Below are positions 34,801 through 43,902 of a DNA stretch of 64,000 nt, one piece after another. The notes beneath the pieces are model-generated. The model saw only the letters and a list, made by a program, of their open reading frames with translations, did no database searches and was not told the DNA's origin. Each line of letters begins with the position of its first letter. Position 1 is the stretch's first letter. This DNA comes from Xylophilus ampelinus (GTDB lineage: Bacteria > Pseudomonadota > Gammaproteobacteria > Burkholderiales > Burkholderiaceae_C): positions 5,567-69,566 of the forward strand of contig NZ_CABFMN010000090.1 of the NCBI RefSeq assembly GCF_901875635.1. The letters are read 5' to 3'. The position numbers and the translations under genes are program-made.

Positions 34801-37400
34801 TGGGCGAAGCGCTGCAGCACGCCGCCCGCTTCGTACACCGACACCTCTTCGGCCGTGTCGAGCCGGCAACGCACCGGCACGCGCAGGCTGCCGCCGTGGC
34901 GGCGATGCACCACCAGCACGAGTTCGGCGCCCGGCATGCGCGCGCCTTCCACATCGTAGGTCTCTGTGCCGTCCAGCTGCAGCGTGAGGCGATTCGTGCC
35001 CGGCCAGAACTCCAGCGGCAGCACGCCCATGCCGATGAGGTTGGTGCGGTGGATGCGCTCGAAGCCCTCGGCCACCACCGTTTCCACGCCCGCCAGCCGC
35101 ACGCCCTTGGCCGCCCAGTCGCGGCTGGAGCCCTGGCCATAGTCGGCGCCGGCGATGACGATGAGCGGTTGGTGCCGGTTCAGGTAGGTCTCGATGGCCT
35201 CCCACATGCGAACGACCCGGCCCTCGGGCTCGATGCGCGCCAGCGATCCCTTCTTCACCACGCCGTCCACCACCGCCATCTCGTTCACCAGTTGGGGATT
35301 GGCGAAGGTCGCGCGCATGGCCGTGAGGTGATCGCCGCGGTGCGTGGCGTAGGAGTTGAAGTCCTCCTCGGGCAGGCCCATGCGGTGCAGGTACTCGCCA
35401 GCCGCCGAGTCCATCAGGATCGCGTTCGACGGCGACAGGTGGTCGGTCGTGATGTTGTCCGGCAGGATCGCCAGCGGGCGCATGCCGCGCAGGGTGCGCG
35501 GCGTGGCCGCCAGCGCGCCCACGCCCTCGGTGTCCCAGTACGGCGGCCGGCGGATGTAGGTAGACCGGGGCCGCCAGCCATATTGCGGGCCCACCGCCTC
35601 GCCGTCGTCGGCGCGGATGGCGAACATCGGCTCGTACACGGCACGGAACTGCGAAGGCTTCACGCTGGCCGCGACGATGGCGTCGATCTCCTCGTCGCTC
35701 GGCCAGAGGTCCTTCAGGCGCACCTCGCGGCCGTCGGAATCGGTGCCCAGCACGTCCTGCTCGATGTCGAAGCGCACCGTGCCCGCGATGGCGTACGCCA
35801 CCACCAGCGGCGGCGACGCGAGGAAGGCCTGCTTCGCATACGGATGGATGCGGCCATCGAAGTTGCGGTTGCCCGAGAGCACCGCCGTGGCATACAGGTC
35901 GCGCCGGGCGATCTCCTGCTGGATCGCGGGGTCGAGCGCGCCGCTCATGCCGTTGCAGGTGGTGCAGGCGAAGCCGACGATGCCGAAGCCCAATCGCTCC
36001 AGCTCGCCCAGCAGCTTCGCTTCGCGCAGGTACAGCTCCACGGCCCTGGAGCCGGGCGCGAGCGAACTCTTGACCCAGGGCTTGCGCACGAGCCCGCGCG
36101 CATTGGCGTTGCGCGCCAGCAGCGCCGCCGCGATCACGTTGCGCGGGTTGCTGGTGTTGGTGCAGCTGGTGATGGCGGCAATGATCACCGCGCCGTCGGG
36201 CATGAGGCCCTGCGCTTCGTCGGCCTTGCCGGCGGCCAGTTTCGCCTTGTCCGCAATGCCGCGCTCGACCAGAGCGCCCACCGGCAGGCGACGGTGCGGG
36301 TTCGACGGGCCGGCCATGTTGCGCACCACGGCCCTGAGGTCGAAGCGCAGCACGCGCTCGTACTGCGCCGTCTGCAGGTCGTCGGCCCAGAAGCCCGCCG
36401 CCCTTGCATAGGTCTCGACCAGTTTCACCTGCTCGTCGCTGCGGCCGGTGAGCTTGAGGTACTCCAGGGTCTGCCCGTCGATGGCGAACAGCGCCGCGGT
36501 GGCGCCGTACTCGGGACACATGTTGGAGATGGTGGCGCGGTCGCCGATCGACAGGCTGCGCGCGCCCTCGCCGAAGAACTCGACATACGCACCGACCACT
36601 TTCTGCTGCCGCAGGAACTCGGTGAGCGCGAGCACGATGTCGGTGGCGGTGATGCCCGGCTGGCGGTGCCCCTCGAGCTCCACGCCCACGATGTCGGGCA
36701 GGCGCATCCACGAGGCGCGGCCGAGCATCACGTTCTCCGCCTCCAGCCCGCCCACGCCCACGGCGATGACGCCCAGGGCATCGACGTGCGGTGTGTGGCT
36801 GTCGGTGCCCACGCAGGTGTCGGGGAAGGCCACGCCCTCGCTCACGGCGACGACGGGCGACATCTTCTCCAGGTTGATCTGATGCATGATCCCGTTGCCC
36901 GCGGGGATCACGTCGACATTGGCGAACGCCTTCTTCGTCCACTCGATGAAGTGGAAGCGGTCCTCGTTGCGGCGGTCCTCGATCGCGCGGTTCTTCGCGA
37001 AGGCATCGGGGTCGAAGCCGCCGCACTCCACCGCCAGCGAATGATCGACGATGAGCTGCACCGGCACCACCGGGTTCACCGCCGCAGGGTCGCCGCCCTC
37101 CTTCGCGATCGCGTCGCGCAGGCCGGCCAGATCGACCAGCGCGGTCTGGCCCAGGATGTCGTGGCACACCACGCGCACCGGGTACCAGGGAAAGTCCAGG
37201 TCGCGGCGGCGCTCGACGATCTGGCGCAGGTAGTCGTCCAGATGCGCCGGGTCGGCGCGACGCACGAGGTTCTCGGCATGCACCCGCGCGGTGTAGGGCA
37301 GGCCGGCCCAGGCGCCGGGCTGCAGCGCCTCCACGGCGGCGCGGGCATCGAAGTAGTCCAGGCCGGTGCCTGGCAAGGGTTGGCGGTACGAACGGTTCAT
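34761..37400 (-). CDS. acnD: 2-methylcitrate dehydratase, Fe-S dependent
   Basis: An 879-residue aconitase-family enzyme. N-terminal RQPLPGTGLDYFDARAAVEA and the stretch WYPVRVVCHDILGQTALVDL are diagnostic of AcnD. Cluster ligands are the Cys in AITSCTNTSNP and the two Cys in GFACTTCNGMSG; the swivel domain carries YGQGSSRDWAAKGV. It dehydrates 2-methylcitrate in propionyl-CoA breakdown and works with PrpF. The ATG at 37400 is preferred over a GTG one codon before. The final ten residues derive from a dispersed repeat, so the C-terminus differs from what is expected. Confidence 0.96.
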   Translation of the reverse strand: MNRSYRQPLPGTGLDYFDARAAVEALQPGAWAGLPYTARVHAENLVRRADPAHLDDYLRQIVERRRDLDFPWYPVRVVCHDILGQTALVDLAGLRDAIAKEGGDPAAVNPVVPVQLIVDHSLAVECGGFDPDAFAKNRAIEDRRNEDRFHFIEWTKKAFANVDVIPAGNGIMHQINLEKMSPVVAVSEGVAFPDTCVGTDSHTPHVDALGVIAVGVGGLEAENVMLGRASWMRLPDIVGVELEGHRQPGITATDIVLALTEFLRQQKVVGAYVEFFGEGARSLSIGDRATISNMCPEYGATAALFAIDGQTLEYLKLTGRSDEQVKLVETYARAAGFWADDLQTAQYERVLRFDLRAVVRNMAGPSNPHRRLPVGALVERGIADKAKLAAGKADEAQGLMPDGAVIIAAITSCTNTSNPRNVIAAALLARNANARGLVRKPWVKSSLAPGSRAVELYLREAKLLGELERLGFGIVGFACTTCNGMSGALDPAIQQEIARRDLYATAVLSGNRNFDGRIHPYAKQAFLASPPLVVAYAIAGTVRFDIEQDVLGTDSDGREVRLKDLWPSDEEIDAIVAASVKPSQFRAVYEPMFAIRADDGEAVGPQYGWRPRSTYIRRPPYWDTEGVGALAATPRTLRGMRPLAILPDNITTDHLSPSNAILMDSAAGEYLHRMGLPEEDFNSYATHRGDHLTAMRATFANPQLVNEMAVVDGVVKKGSLARIEPEGRVVRMWEAIETYLNRHQPLIVIAGADYGQGSSRDWAAKGVRLAGVETVVAEGFERIHRTNLIGMGVLPLEFWPGTNRLTLQLDGTETYDVEGARMPGAELVLVVHRRHGGSLRVPVRCRLDTAEEVSVYEAGGVLQRFAQDFLESKRAAAPA

Positions 37401-37434
37401 CACGGGGCGCCACCCGCTGCACGGGCGGCGGCGT

Positions 37435-38415
37435 TCACTGGGTTTGGATGTGGTTGTCCTGCACGACCTTGGCGTAGCGCGGGATCTCGATGCGGATCAG
37501 CTGACCGAACTGCTCGGGCGTGCCGCCGGCGGGCGACACGCCGGTCGGCTCCAGCCTGGCCACCAGCTCCGGGGCCTTCAGCCCGGTGTTGATCGCGGCG
37601 TTGATCTTCGCCAGCACCGGCGCCGGCAGGTCCTTTGGCGCGATCAACCCGTGCCAGGCCACGACTTCGTAGTCGGGCAGCTTGCCGGCCTCGGCCACGG
37701 TCGGGATGTCCGGGTAGGCGGCCTGGCGCTGCGCAGTGGTCACCGCCAGCGCACGCAGTTTGCCGGCCTTGACGTGCGGCATCAGGCCCTCGGTGCCGGC
37801 GACCAGCATGTCGACGTTGCCCGCGATCAGGTCGGTGATGGCCGGGCCGGTGCCTTTGTAGGGGATGTGCGTGGCCTTGACCTTGGCCATGCCGAACATG
37901 TATTCGGTGGCGATGTGCAGGTGGCTGCCGTTGCCCGCCGAGGCGAAGCTGAGCTTGCCCGGGTTGTCGCGGCCGTACTCCAGCAGTTCGGCCAGGTTCT
38001 TCGCCTGCACCTTGGCCGGGTTGACGCACACCACGTAAGCGCCCTTGGACAACTGGATCACCGGCGTCATGTCCTTGGCCGAATCGAACTTGAGCTTGTA
38101 GAGCGACGGGTTGACCGTGTAGCTTCCCGCCACCAGCAGCAGCGTGTAGCCGTCGGCCGGCTGGTGCAGCGCGTAGTCGGTGCCCAGCGTGCCCCCGGCG
38201 CCGGGCCGGTTGTCCACGATCACCGACTGGCCGACGTTCTTGCCCAGCAGGTCGGCACCGACGCGGGCGATGAAGTCCGAGCCGCCGCCCGGCGCGAAGG
38301 GGCACACGATGCGGATCGGCTTGTTCGGAAAGCCGTCCTGCGCCGAGGCGATGAGCGGCAGCGGCAGGCCGAGGGCCGCCAGGGCAGCGGAAAAGGTGCG
38401 ACGGTCGAGGGTCAT
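37435..38415 (-). CDS. Bug/TctC-family periplasmic solute receptor
   Basis: A 326-residue tripartite tricarboxylate-type receptor with an Arg-Arg export signal (DRRTFSAALAALGLPLPLIA). Family signatures include FPNKPIRIVCPFAPGGGSDF, RPGAGGTLGTDYALHQPADGYT, HIPYKGTGPAITDLIAGNVD and YPDIPTVAEAGKLPDYEV. Bug receptors bind carboxylates; TctA/TctB membrane partners are not nearby, as is common for the many Bug genes of this family of bacteria. Its place between acnD and prpC suggests a ligand feeding propionyl-CoA metabolism, such as propionate or methylcitrate. That is conjecture. Confidence 0.93.
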   Translation of the reverse strand: MTLDRRTFSAALAALGLPLPLIASAQDGFPNKPIRIVCPFAPGGGSDFIARVGADLLGKNVGQSVIVDNRPGAGGTLGTDYALHQPADGYTLLLVAGSYTVNPSLYKLKFDSAKDMTPVIQLSKGAYVVCVNPAKVQAKNLAELLEYGRDNPGKLSFASAGNGSHLHIATEYMFGMAKVKATHIPYKGTGPAITDLIAGNVDMLVAGTEGLMPHVKAGKLRALAVTTAQRQAAYPDIPTVAEAGKLPDYEVVAWHGLIAPKDLPAPVLAKINAAINTGLKAPELVARLEPTGVSPAGGTPEQFGQLIRIEIPRYAKVVQDNHIQTQ

Positions 38416-38537
38416 GGGGAGTCTCCGGTGTCGTGGTTGAAAGGCCGCCTCTGCGTGCGGCCTCGCGGCGCATCCTAGCCATGCCCACCAGCGGCACCTG
38501 ACCATTCGTTCAGCTTTCTCGCCGGCCCCGCGACGCC

Positions 38538-39710
38538 TCACCGCCGTGCATCGATCGGCACGAAGGCCAGGTCTTCCGGCCCGGTGTAGTTCGCGCTCGG
38601 CCGGATGATCTTGTTGTCGATGCGCTGCTCGATCACGTGGGCCGCCCATCCGCTGGTGCGCGCGATCACGAAGAGCGGTGTGAACATCGCCGTCGGCACG
38701 CCCATCAGGTGGTAGCTCACCGCGCTGAACCAGTCCAGGTTGGGGAACATCCGCTTGGCGTCCCACATGACCGACTCCAGCCGCTCGGCGATGTCGAACA
38801 TGCGCGTGGAGCCGGCCTCCTCCGACAGGCGCTTGGCCACGCCCTTGATCACCACGTTGCGCGGATCGCTCACCGTGTACACGGGATGGCCGAAACCGAT
38901 CACCACCTCCTTGGCCTCGATGCGGCGGCGGATGTCGGCCTCGGCCTCGTCGGGGTTGTCGTAGCGCTTCTGGATCTCGAAGGCCACCTCGTTGGCGCCC
39001 CCGTGCTTGGGGCCACGCAGCGCACCGATGGCGCCGGCGATGGACGAATACATGTCGCTGCCGGTGCCCGCGATCACGCGCGCCGTGAAGGTCGATGCGT
39101 TGAACTCGTGTTCGGCATACAGGTTCAGCGAAGTGTGCATCGCGCCCACCCAGGCCTGCGAAGGCTTGCGCCCGTGCAGCAGGTGCAGGAAGTGGCCGCC
39201 GATGGAGTCGTCGTCGGTCTCGACCTCGATGCGCCGGCCCGCCGTGCTCCAGTGGTACCAGTACAGCAGCATCGAGCCGAGCGAGGCCATCAGCCGGTCG
39301 GCGATGTCGCGCGCACCGGCGATGTTGTGGTCGTCCTTCTCGGGCAGCACGCAGCCCAGGGCCGAGACGCCCGTGCGCATCACGTCCATGGGATGGGCGC
39401 TGGCCGGCAGGCTCTCCAGCGCGTCCTTCACGCTCGCCGGCAAGCCGCGCATGGACTTCAGCCGTGTCTTGTACGTGCGCAGCTCGGCGCGCGTGGGCAG
39501 CTTGCCGTGCACCAGCAGGTGCGCGATCTCCTCGAACTCGCAGACCTCGGCGATGTCCAGGATGTCGTAGCCGCGGTAGTGCAGGTCGTTGCCGGTGCGC
39601 CCGACGGTGCACAGCGCGGTGTTGCCGGCCGTGACGCCGGACAGCGCCACGGATTTCTTGGGCTTGAAGGCAGCCGGCGCGGCGGCTTCGGCGGTGGTCG
39701 TGGCGGTCAT
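38538..39710 (-). CDS. prpC: 2-methylcitrate synthase
   Basis: A 390-residue citrate-synthase-fold enzyme condensing propionyl-CoA with oxaloacetate. Active-site regions include [20 protein letters not shown] (His), [15 protein letters not shown] (His) and [10 protein letters not shown], with [18 protein letters not shown] near the N-terminus. The type is the short citrate synthase II/methylcitrate synthase, and the neighbourhood decides for methylcitrate. The start at 39710 overlaps the thioesterase stop by ATGA. Confidence 0.94.
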   Translation of the reverse strand: MTATTTAEAAAPAAFKPKKSVALSGVTAGNTALCTVGRTGNDLHYRGYDILDIAEVCEFEEIAHLLVHGKLPTRAELRTYKTRLKSMRGLPASVKDALESLPASAHPMDVMRTGVSALGCVLPEKDDHNIAGARDIADRLMASLGSMLLYWYHWSTAGRRIEVETDDDSIGGHFLHLLHGRKPSQAWVGAMHTSLNLYAEHEFNASTFTARVIAGTGSDMYSSIAGAIGALRGPKHGGANEVAFEIQKRYDNPDEAEADIRRRIEAKEVVIGFGHPVYTVSDPRNVVIKGVAKRLSEEAGSTRMFDIAERLESVMWDAKRMFPNLDWFSAVSYHLMGVPTAMFTPLFVIARTSGWAAHVIEQRIDNKIIRPSANYTGPEDLAFVPIDARR

Positions 39711-40102
39711 GCGGTTTCCTTGTCCAGATACGAGCGGTCGATGGCGGCGGGGCGGCCCCTGGCGTCCACCGCAACCATCTCGAAGACACCCTTGAGCGCG
39801 TCCTCGGGGGGCACCCCGGGCGCACGGGCCGTGCCGGCCACGCACACCGTCATGGAGCTGCGGCCCACGCGGCCGATCCAGGCGCGCAGCAGCAGTTCGC
39901 GGCCGACGGGCACCGGTGCGAGGAAGTCGACGCCGGTGACGCCCGCCATCACGACCTCGCGCTGCGCCAGCCCGCGGCCGGCCAGGAAGGCCGCCTTGGC
40001 CATCCACTGCAGGCCCTGCCCGGCGAACAGCGAGCCGTGGTGGTTGGCGTGCACGGGCAGCACCAGTTCGCGCAGTTCGGCTGTTCCGGCGGGTGTTGTC
40101 AT
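39707..40102 (-). CDS. Acyl-CoA thioesterase (hot-dog fold)
   Basis: A 131-residue single hot-dog-domain protein of the YciA/BACH type: [28 protein letters not shown] followed by [33 protein letters not shown]. It hydrolyses acyl-CoA esters. It is first in the methylcitrate operon and translationally coupled to prpC by a 4-bp overlap, so a role in relieving propionyl-CoA build-up or CoA trapping is plausible. The substrate is not shown by sequence. Confidence 0.88.
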   Translation of the reverse strand: MTTPAGTAELRELVLPVHANHHGSLFAGQGLQWMAKAAFLAGRGLAQREVVMAGVTGVDFLAPVPVGRELLLRAWIGRVGRSSMTVCVAGTARAPGVPPEDALKGVFEMVAVDARGRPAAIDRSYLDKETA

Positions 40103-40104
40103 GG

Positions 40105-40194
40105 TTCGCAATTTACGCAAAATGCCGGCTCCTGCCCACGACTGAAAAGGCGAATCGTTGCGAATGAATATCCACGGAATTGCGAATCTTGCAA
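40105..40194. promoter_or_regulatory. Candidate operator of the XRE/ScfR regulator
   Basis: The 114-bp divergent gap contains repeated TTGC-type half-sites: TTGCGTAAATTGCGAA read on the minus strand (40120-40105), TTGCGAAT at about 40158-40165, and TTGCGAATCTTGCAA at 40180-40194. They resemble the TTTGCAAA-type sites bound by RamB/PrpR regulators. Confidence 0.5.
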
Positions 40195-40216
40195 ATTTCC
40201 ATCTGGGGCTGGCGGC

Positions 40217-41629
40217 ATGAAGAAAACCTTCATGGGCGTGCGCCTGCGCAAGCTGCGCGCCGAACGCGGCATGACGCAGATCGCGCTGGCGCAGGCGCTG
40301 GGCATATCGCCGAGCTACCTCAACCAGTTGGAGCAGAACCAGCGCCCGCTCACCGTGCCGGTGCTGCTCAAGATCCACCGCACGCTGGGCATCGACATCC
40401 AGCAGTTCTCGGAGGACGAGGAGGCGCGGCTGGTCGCAGGCATGCGCGAGGCCCTGGCCGACGCGCCCGAGGCGGTCGCACTGCCCGAGCTGCAGGAGGC
40501 CGCCCACCAGATGCCCGCGCTGGGCCGCGCCCTCGTCGCGCTGCACCGACGCAACCTCGCCTTGCAGGACCAGTTGGAGACGATGGCACTGCGCCTGGGC
40601 GACGACCGGACCGAGGTCGCAGCGACGCGTGCCATGCCCTTCGAGGTGGTGCGCGACTTCTTCTTCGCGCACCGCAACCACTTCGACGAGGTCGACCGGC
40701 AGGCCGAAGCGCTGGCCGCCGAAGCGGCGGTGGAAGGGCCGCTGCTCGCGCACTGGCTCATGGACCGGCTGCATCGTCGGCACCGGGTGCGCGTGGAGAC
40801 CCCGTCCGAGGCGCAGGACGGCAAGCGCCGTTTCGACCCCGCGCGCCGCACGCTGCAGCTGTCGGCAAGGCTCGTGCCTGCGCAACAGGTGTTCCAGCTC
40901 GCCACGCAGTTGGCGCTCGTCGAGCACGCCGCGCTCATCGACGCGCTGGTGGCCGTGCCGCCGCTGCAGGACGACGCACCTTCACGCCGCCTCGCGCGCA
41001 TCGGCCTGGCCAACTACTTCGCCGGCGCCCTGCTGTTGCCCTACGGCCGCTTCCTACAGGCCGCCGAAGGCCTGCACTACGACATCGACCGGCTCGGCGA
41101 GCAGTTCGGCGTCGGTTTCGAGACGGTCTGCCACCGCCTGAGCACGCTGCAGCGCGCAGACGCGCCCGGCGTGCCCTTCTTCTTCGTGCGGGTGGACCGC
41201 GCGGGCAACATCTCCAAGCGCCAGTCGGCCACCCACTTCCACTTCAGCCGCACAGGCGGCACCTGCCCGCTGTGGAACGTGTACGAGGCCTTCGCGCAGC
41301 CGGGCCGCATCCTGCCGCAGCTGGCGCGCATGCCCGACGGCCGCTGCTACCTGTGGGTGGCGCGCACGGTGGCCAGCGGCCCGGCGGGCTACGGCGCACC
41401 ACAACGCGTGTTCTCCATCGGCCTGGGCTGCGACATCCGGCACGCGCCGCGCCTGGTCTATGCCAAGGGCCTCGACCTGGGCGACCCCGACGCGGCGACG
41501 CCCATCGGCATGGGATGCAAGGTCTGCGAACGCACCGACTGCCCGCAGCGCGCCTTCCCCTTCGTCGGCCGGCCTTTGCAGGTCGACGAGCACCAGAGCC
41601 GCTTCACGCCCTACGGCGCGGCACTCTGA
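40217..41629 (+). CDS. XRE-family short-chain acyl-CoA regulator (RamB/PrpR type)
   Basis: A 470-residue regulator. Residues about 6-65 are an XRE helix-turn-helix (VRLRKLRAERGMTQIALAQALGISPSYLNQLEQNQRPLT, broken here across the motif). A central ImmA/IrrE-like region follows (ARIGLANYFAGALLLPYGRF, FGVGFETVCHRLSTLQR), then a C-terminal ScfR domain with cysteines (GMGCKVCERTDCPQRAFP). The Cys-rich tail coordinates an Fe-S cluster or metal in related proteins. It diverges from the thioesterase/prpC operon and is therefore its likely controller. The last 26 bp overlap the convergent LysR gene. Confidence 0.93.
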   Translation: MKKTFMGVRLRKLRAERGMTQIALAQALGISPSYLNQLEQNQRPLTVPVLLKIHRTLGIDIQQFSEDEEARLVAGMREALADAPEAVALPELQEAAHQMPALGRALVALHRRNLALQDQLETMALRLGDDRTEVAATRAMPFEVVRDFFFAHRNHFDEVDRQAEALAAEAAVEGPLLAHWLMDRLHRRHRVRVETPSEAQDGKRRFDPARRTLQLSARLVPAQQVFQLATQLALVEHAALIDALVAVPPLQDDAPSRRLARIGLANYFAGALLLPYGRFLQAAEGLHYDIDRLGEQFGVGFETVCHRLSTLQRADAPGVPFFFVRVDRAGNISKRQSATHFHFSRTGGTCPLWNVYEAFAQPGRILPQLARMPDGRCYLWVARTVASGPAGYGAPQRVFSIGLGCDIRHAPRLVYAKGLDLGDPDAATPIGMGCKVCERTDCPQRAFPFVGRPLQVDEHQSRFTPYGAAL

Positions 41630-42575
41630 GCCGTGCGGCGGCCGCCTTCACCGCGTCGGCAAAGGCCAGCAGCACCGGGGGGCGCTCCATGCCATCGCGC
41701 CGGAAGAAGAGGCCGAAGGACGGCAACGGCACCCTGGGTGCGACCTCGAGCCGCTGCACACCGCCGCGCGCGATCTCGTCCATGGCGTGCTCCAGCCGCA
41801 CCGCACACAGCAGCGACGCGTCCTGACGCATCAGCGCCCCGATGGTGACGGAGGAAATCGCCTCGATGACCGGCACCGGCGGCGTGGCGCCGTCGTTGAG
41901 GAAGGCCGTCATGAAGGCCTGGCGCACCAGGGTGTCCTTGGGTGGCAGCAGCCACGGCGCTGCGCCCAGGTCGCGCCAGCGCAGCCGTTTCCTGGCGTTG
42001 CCGGCGCCCTTGGGCGGCACCGAGGCCAGCACGCACAGTTCGTCCCGCAGCATCGCGACGGGCTCCAGCAGCGGCGTGATGTCGGCAGTGAGCAGCTCCG
42101 GCGTCACTGCGCCGTAGACGCAGTCGAGCTCGCCCGCCAGCAGGCGCTGGATCAGCTCCTGCACCCGCCCCTCGCGGATCTGCACCGCGGCACCGGGCAT
42201 GTGCGTGCGCAGCCGCACGATGGCCGCCGGCACCGTCGCCGTGACCGAAGGCGCGCCCACCCGCAGCACGGCCTGCGCACCCTGCTGCATGGCGCCGACG
42301 TCCTCGGTGGCGCGGGCGAGCTGGTTCAGCACCGCTCGGGCATGGAACACCGCGCCGGCGCCCAGCGCGTTCGGGTGGATGCCCTGGTGGCTGCGCTCGA
42401 AGAGGCGCGCGCCGAAACAGGCCTCGATCTCGCCGAGCATCTTGCTGATGGCCGGCTGGCTCAAGTGCAATTGCGCGGACGCGCTGCGCATGGTGTCCGC
42501 CTCGGCGAGCACCGCCAGCAGTTCGAGGTGGCGCAGCCGCAGCTTGCGCACGAGGCGGCCGGTGGTCGCGTCCAT
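41604..42575 (-). CDS. LysR-family transcriptional regulator
   Basis: A 323-residue LysR protein with helix-turn-helix LRHLELLAVLAEADTMRSASAQLHLSQPAIS (given across the motif) and a complete ligand domain (VLRVGAPSVTATVPAAIVRL, LLAGELDCVYGAVTP). It resembles the GbpR/PcaQ-type group. It diverges from the CoA-transferase operon at 42653 with a 77-bp AT-rich gap that holds two inverted repeats, so it probably controls that operon. Its 3' end overlaps the preceding XRE regulator gene by 26 bp, tail to tail. Confidence 0.93.
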   Translation of the reverse strand: MDATTGRLVRKLRLRHLELLAVLAEADTMRSASAQLHLSQPAISKMLGEIEACFGARLFERSHQGIHPNALGAGAVFHARAVLNQLARATEDVGAMQQGAQAVLRVGAPSVTATVPAAIVRLRTHMPGAAVQIREGRVQELIQRLLAGELDCVYGAVTPELLTADITPLLEPVAMLRDELCVLASVPPKGAGNARKRLRWRDLGAAPWLLPPKDTLVRQAFMTAFLNDGATPPVPVIEAISSVTIGALMRQDASLLCAVRLEHAMDEIARGGVQRLEVAPRVPLPSFGLFFRRDGMERPPVLLAFADAVKAAAARLRVPRRRA

Positions 42576-42599
42576 CGGGCTCTCCTGGTTCTATATCCA

Positions 42600-42639
42600 A
42601 TCGTGATCACTCCCTCACGATTATCGAATTTTCAATAAT
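42600..42639. promoter_or_regulatory. Candidate LysR operator
   Basis: Two inverted repeats in the divergent gap: ATCGTGA (42600-42606) with TCACGAT (42615-42621), and ATTAT (42620-42624) with ATAAT (42635-42639), which has the AT-rich T-N11-A look of LysR boxes. Confidence 0.5.
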
Positions 42640-42652
42640 CGCCGGACTGGCT

Positions 42653-43876
42653 ATGGTCCGGTCCATGCGCTTCGAGAACGACGAGACAACGACGAAACCC
42701 GCAGCGCCCCTCGAGGGCGTGCGCGTGCTGGACCTGGGGCAATACATCGCGGGCCCCGGCGCGGCGATGGTGCTGGCCGAACTCGGTGCCCAGGTCATCA
42801 AGGTCGAACCCCTGGCCGGCGACCAGGCCCGGCACATCGGCAGCTATGGCGAATCGATGATCCGCGCCTACAGCCGCGGAAAGCAGTCCATCGCGCTCGA
42901 CCTCAAGAGCGAGGCAGGCCGCGAGATCGCCTGGCGGCTGATCGCCGGGAGCGACGTGCTGATCCAGAACCTGCGGCCCGGTGCCGTCGAGGCGCTGGGC
43001 TTCGGGCCGGAGGCGGTGCGCGAGCGCTTTCCCGCCCTGGTGTACCTCTCGATCTCGGGCTTCGGCCACCAGGGCCCGTCGAGCGAGCGGCCCGGTTACG
43101 ACATCGCGGCGCAGGCCGAGAGCGGCCTCATGTCGGTCACCGGCGAGCCGGATCGCCTGCCTCAGAAAGTGGGCGTGCCCGTCATCGACGCTGCCGCCGC
43201 GCACCTCGGCGCGCAGGCGGTGCTGGCGGCGCTGTACGGCCGCAGCCGCACCGGCCGCGGCGAGACGCTGCGCACCTCGCTGCTGGAGGTGGCGATGCAC
43301 CTGCAGGCGACCACCTGGTGCGACTACCTGGGCGGCGCGCCCGAACCCACCCGCATCGGCGACGGCCAGCCCAACAACGCGCCGGCCGCCGAGGTGCTGC
43401 CCACGCGCGACGGCCACATCGTGCTCTCGGCCTATGCCGAGGAGCACTGGGCGCGCTTCTGCCGCGTGGTGGGTCGCGAGGACCTGGCCACCGACCCGCG
43501 CTTTCGCAGCAACGCGCTGCGCGTGCGACACCGCCCCGAACTGCGGGCCGTGCTGCGCGACTGCCTGTCGGCCATGAGCAGCGAGGAGTGCGTGGCGCTG
43601 CTCAGCCGCAACCAGATCGTCGTCGGCGCCGTGCGCAGTTACGCCCAGGTGCTGCAGAGCCCCGACGTGCAGGCCAGCGGCATGCTGGTCGACGCGATGG
43701 CCGGGGACGGCACCCGCCATGCGGCGCTGGCGCTGCCCTACACCCTCGGCGATGCCCCCCGCGCCAGGCCTGCGGCGGCGCCGTCCTGCGGCGCCGACAC
43801 CGACGCCGTGCTTGGCGCGCTCGGCTTCGCCGCCGAGGAGATCGCCCGACTGCGCGAGCAGCGCGCCGTGGCCTGA
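42653..43876 (+). CDS. CaiB/BaiF (class III) CoA-transferase
   Basis: A 407-residue CoA-transferase of family III. Landmarks: GVRVLDLGQYIAGPGAAMVLAELGAQVIKVE at the N-terminus (given across the motif), SYSRGKQSIALDLKS-like YSRGKQSIALDLKSEAG, LIQNLRPGAVEALG, SGFGHQGPSSERPGYDIAAQ with the active-site Asp region, and IGDGQPNNAPAAEVLPTRDG. It moves CoA between carboxylates; the substrate is unknown. A second ATG four codons in is equally possible. It is the first of four plus-strand genes with short gaps (24, 33 and -4 bp), downstream of a LysR regulator. Confidence 0.93.
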   Translation: MVRSMRFENDETTTKPAAPLEGVRVLDLGQYIAGPGAAMVLAELGAQVIKVEPLAGDQARHIGSYGESMIRAYSRGKQSIALDLKSEAGREIAWRLIAGSDVLIQNLRPGAVEALGFGPEAVRERFPALVYLSISGFGHQGPSSERPGYDIAAQAESGLMSVTGEPDRLPQKVGVPVIDAAAAHLGAQAVLAALYGRSRTGRGETLRTSLLEVAMHLQATTWCDYLGGAPEPTRIGDGQPNNAPAAEVLPTRDGHIVLSAYAEEHWARFCRVVGREDLATDPRFRSNALRVRHRPELRAVLRDCLSAMSSEECVALLSRNQIVVGAVRSYAQVLQSPDVQASGMLVDAMAGDGTRHAALALPYTLGDAPRARPAAAPSCGADTDAVLGALGFAAEEIARLREQRAVA

Positions 43877-43902
43877 CGCACCCGTCCGTACCTGCCATCC
43901 AG

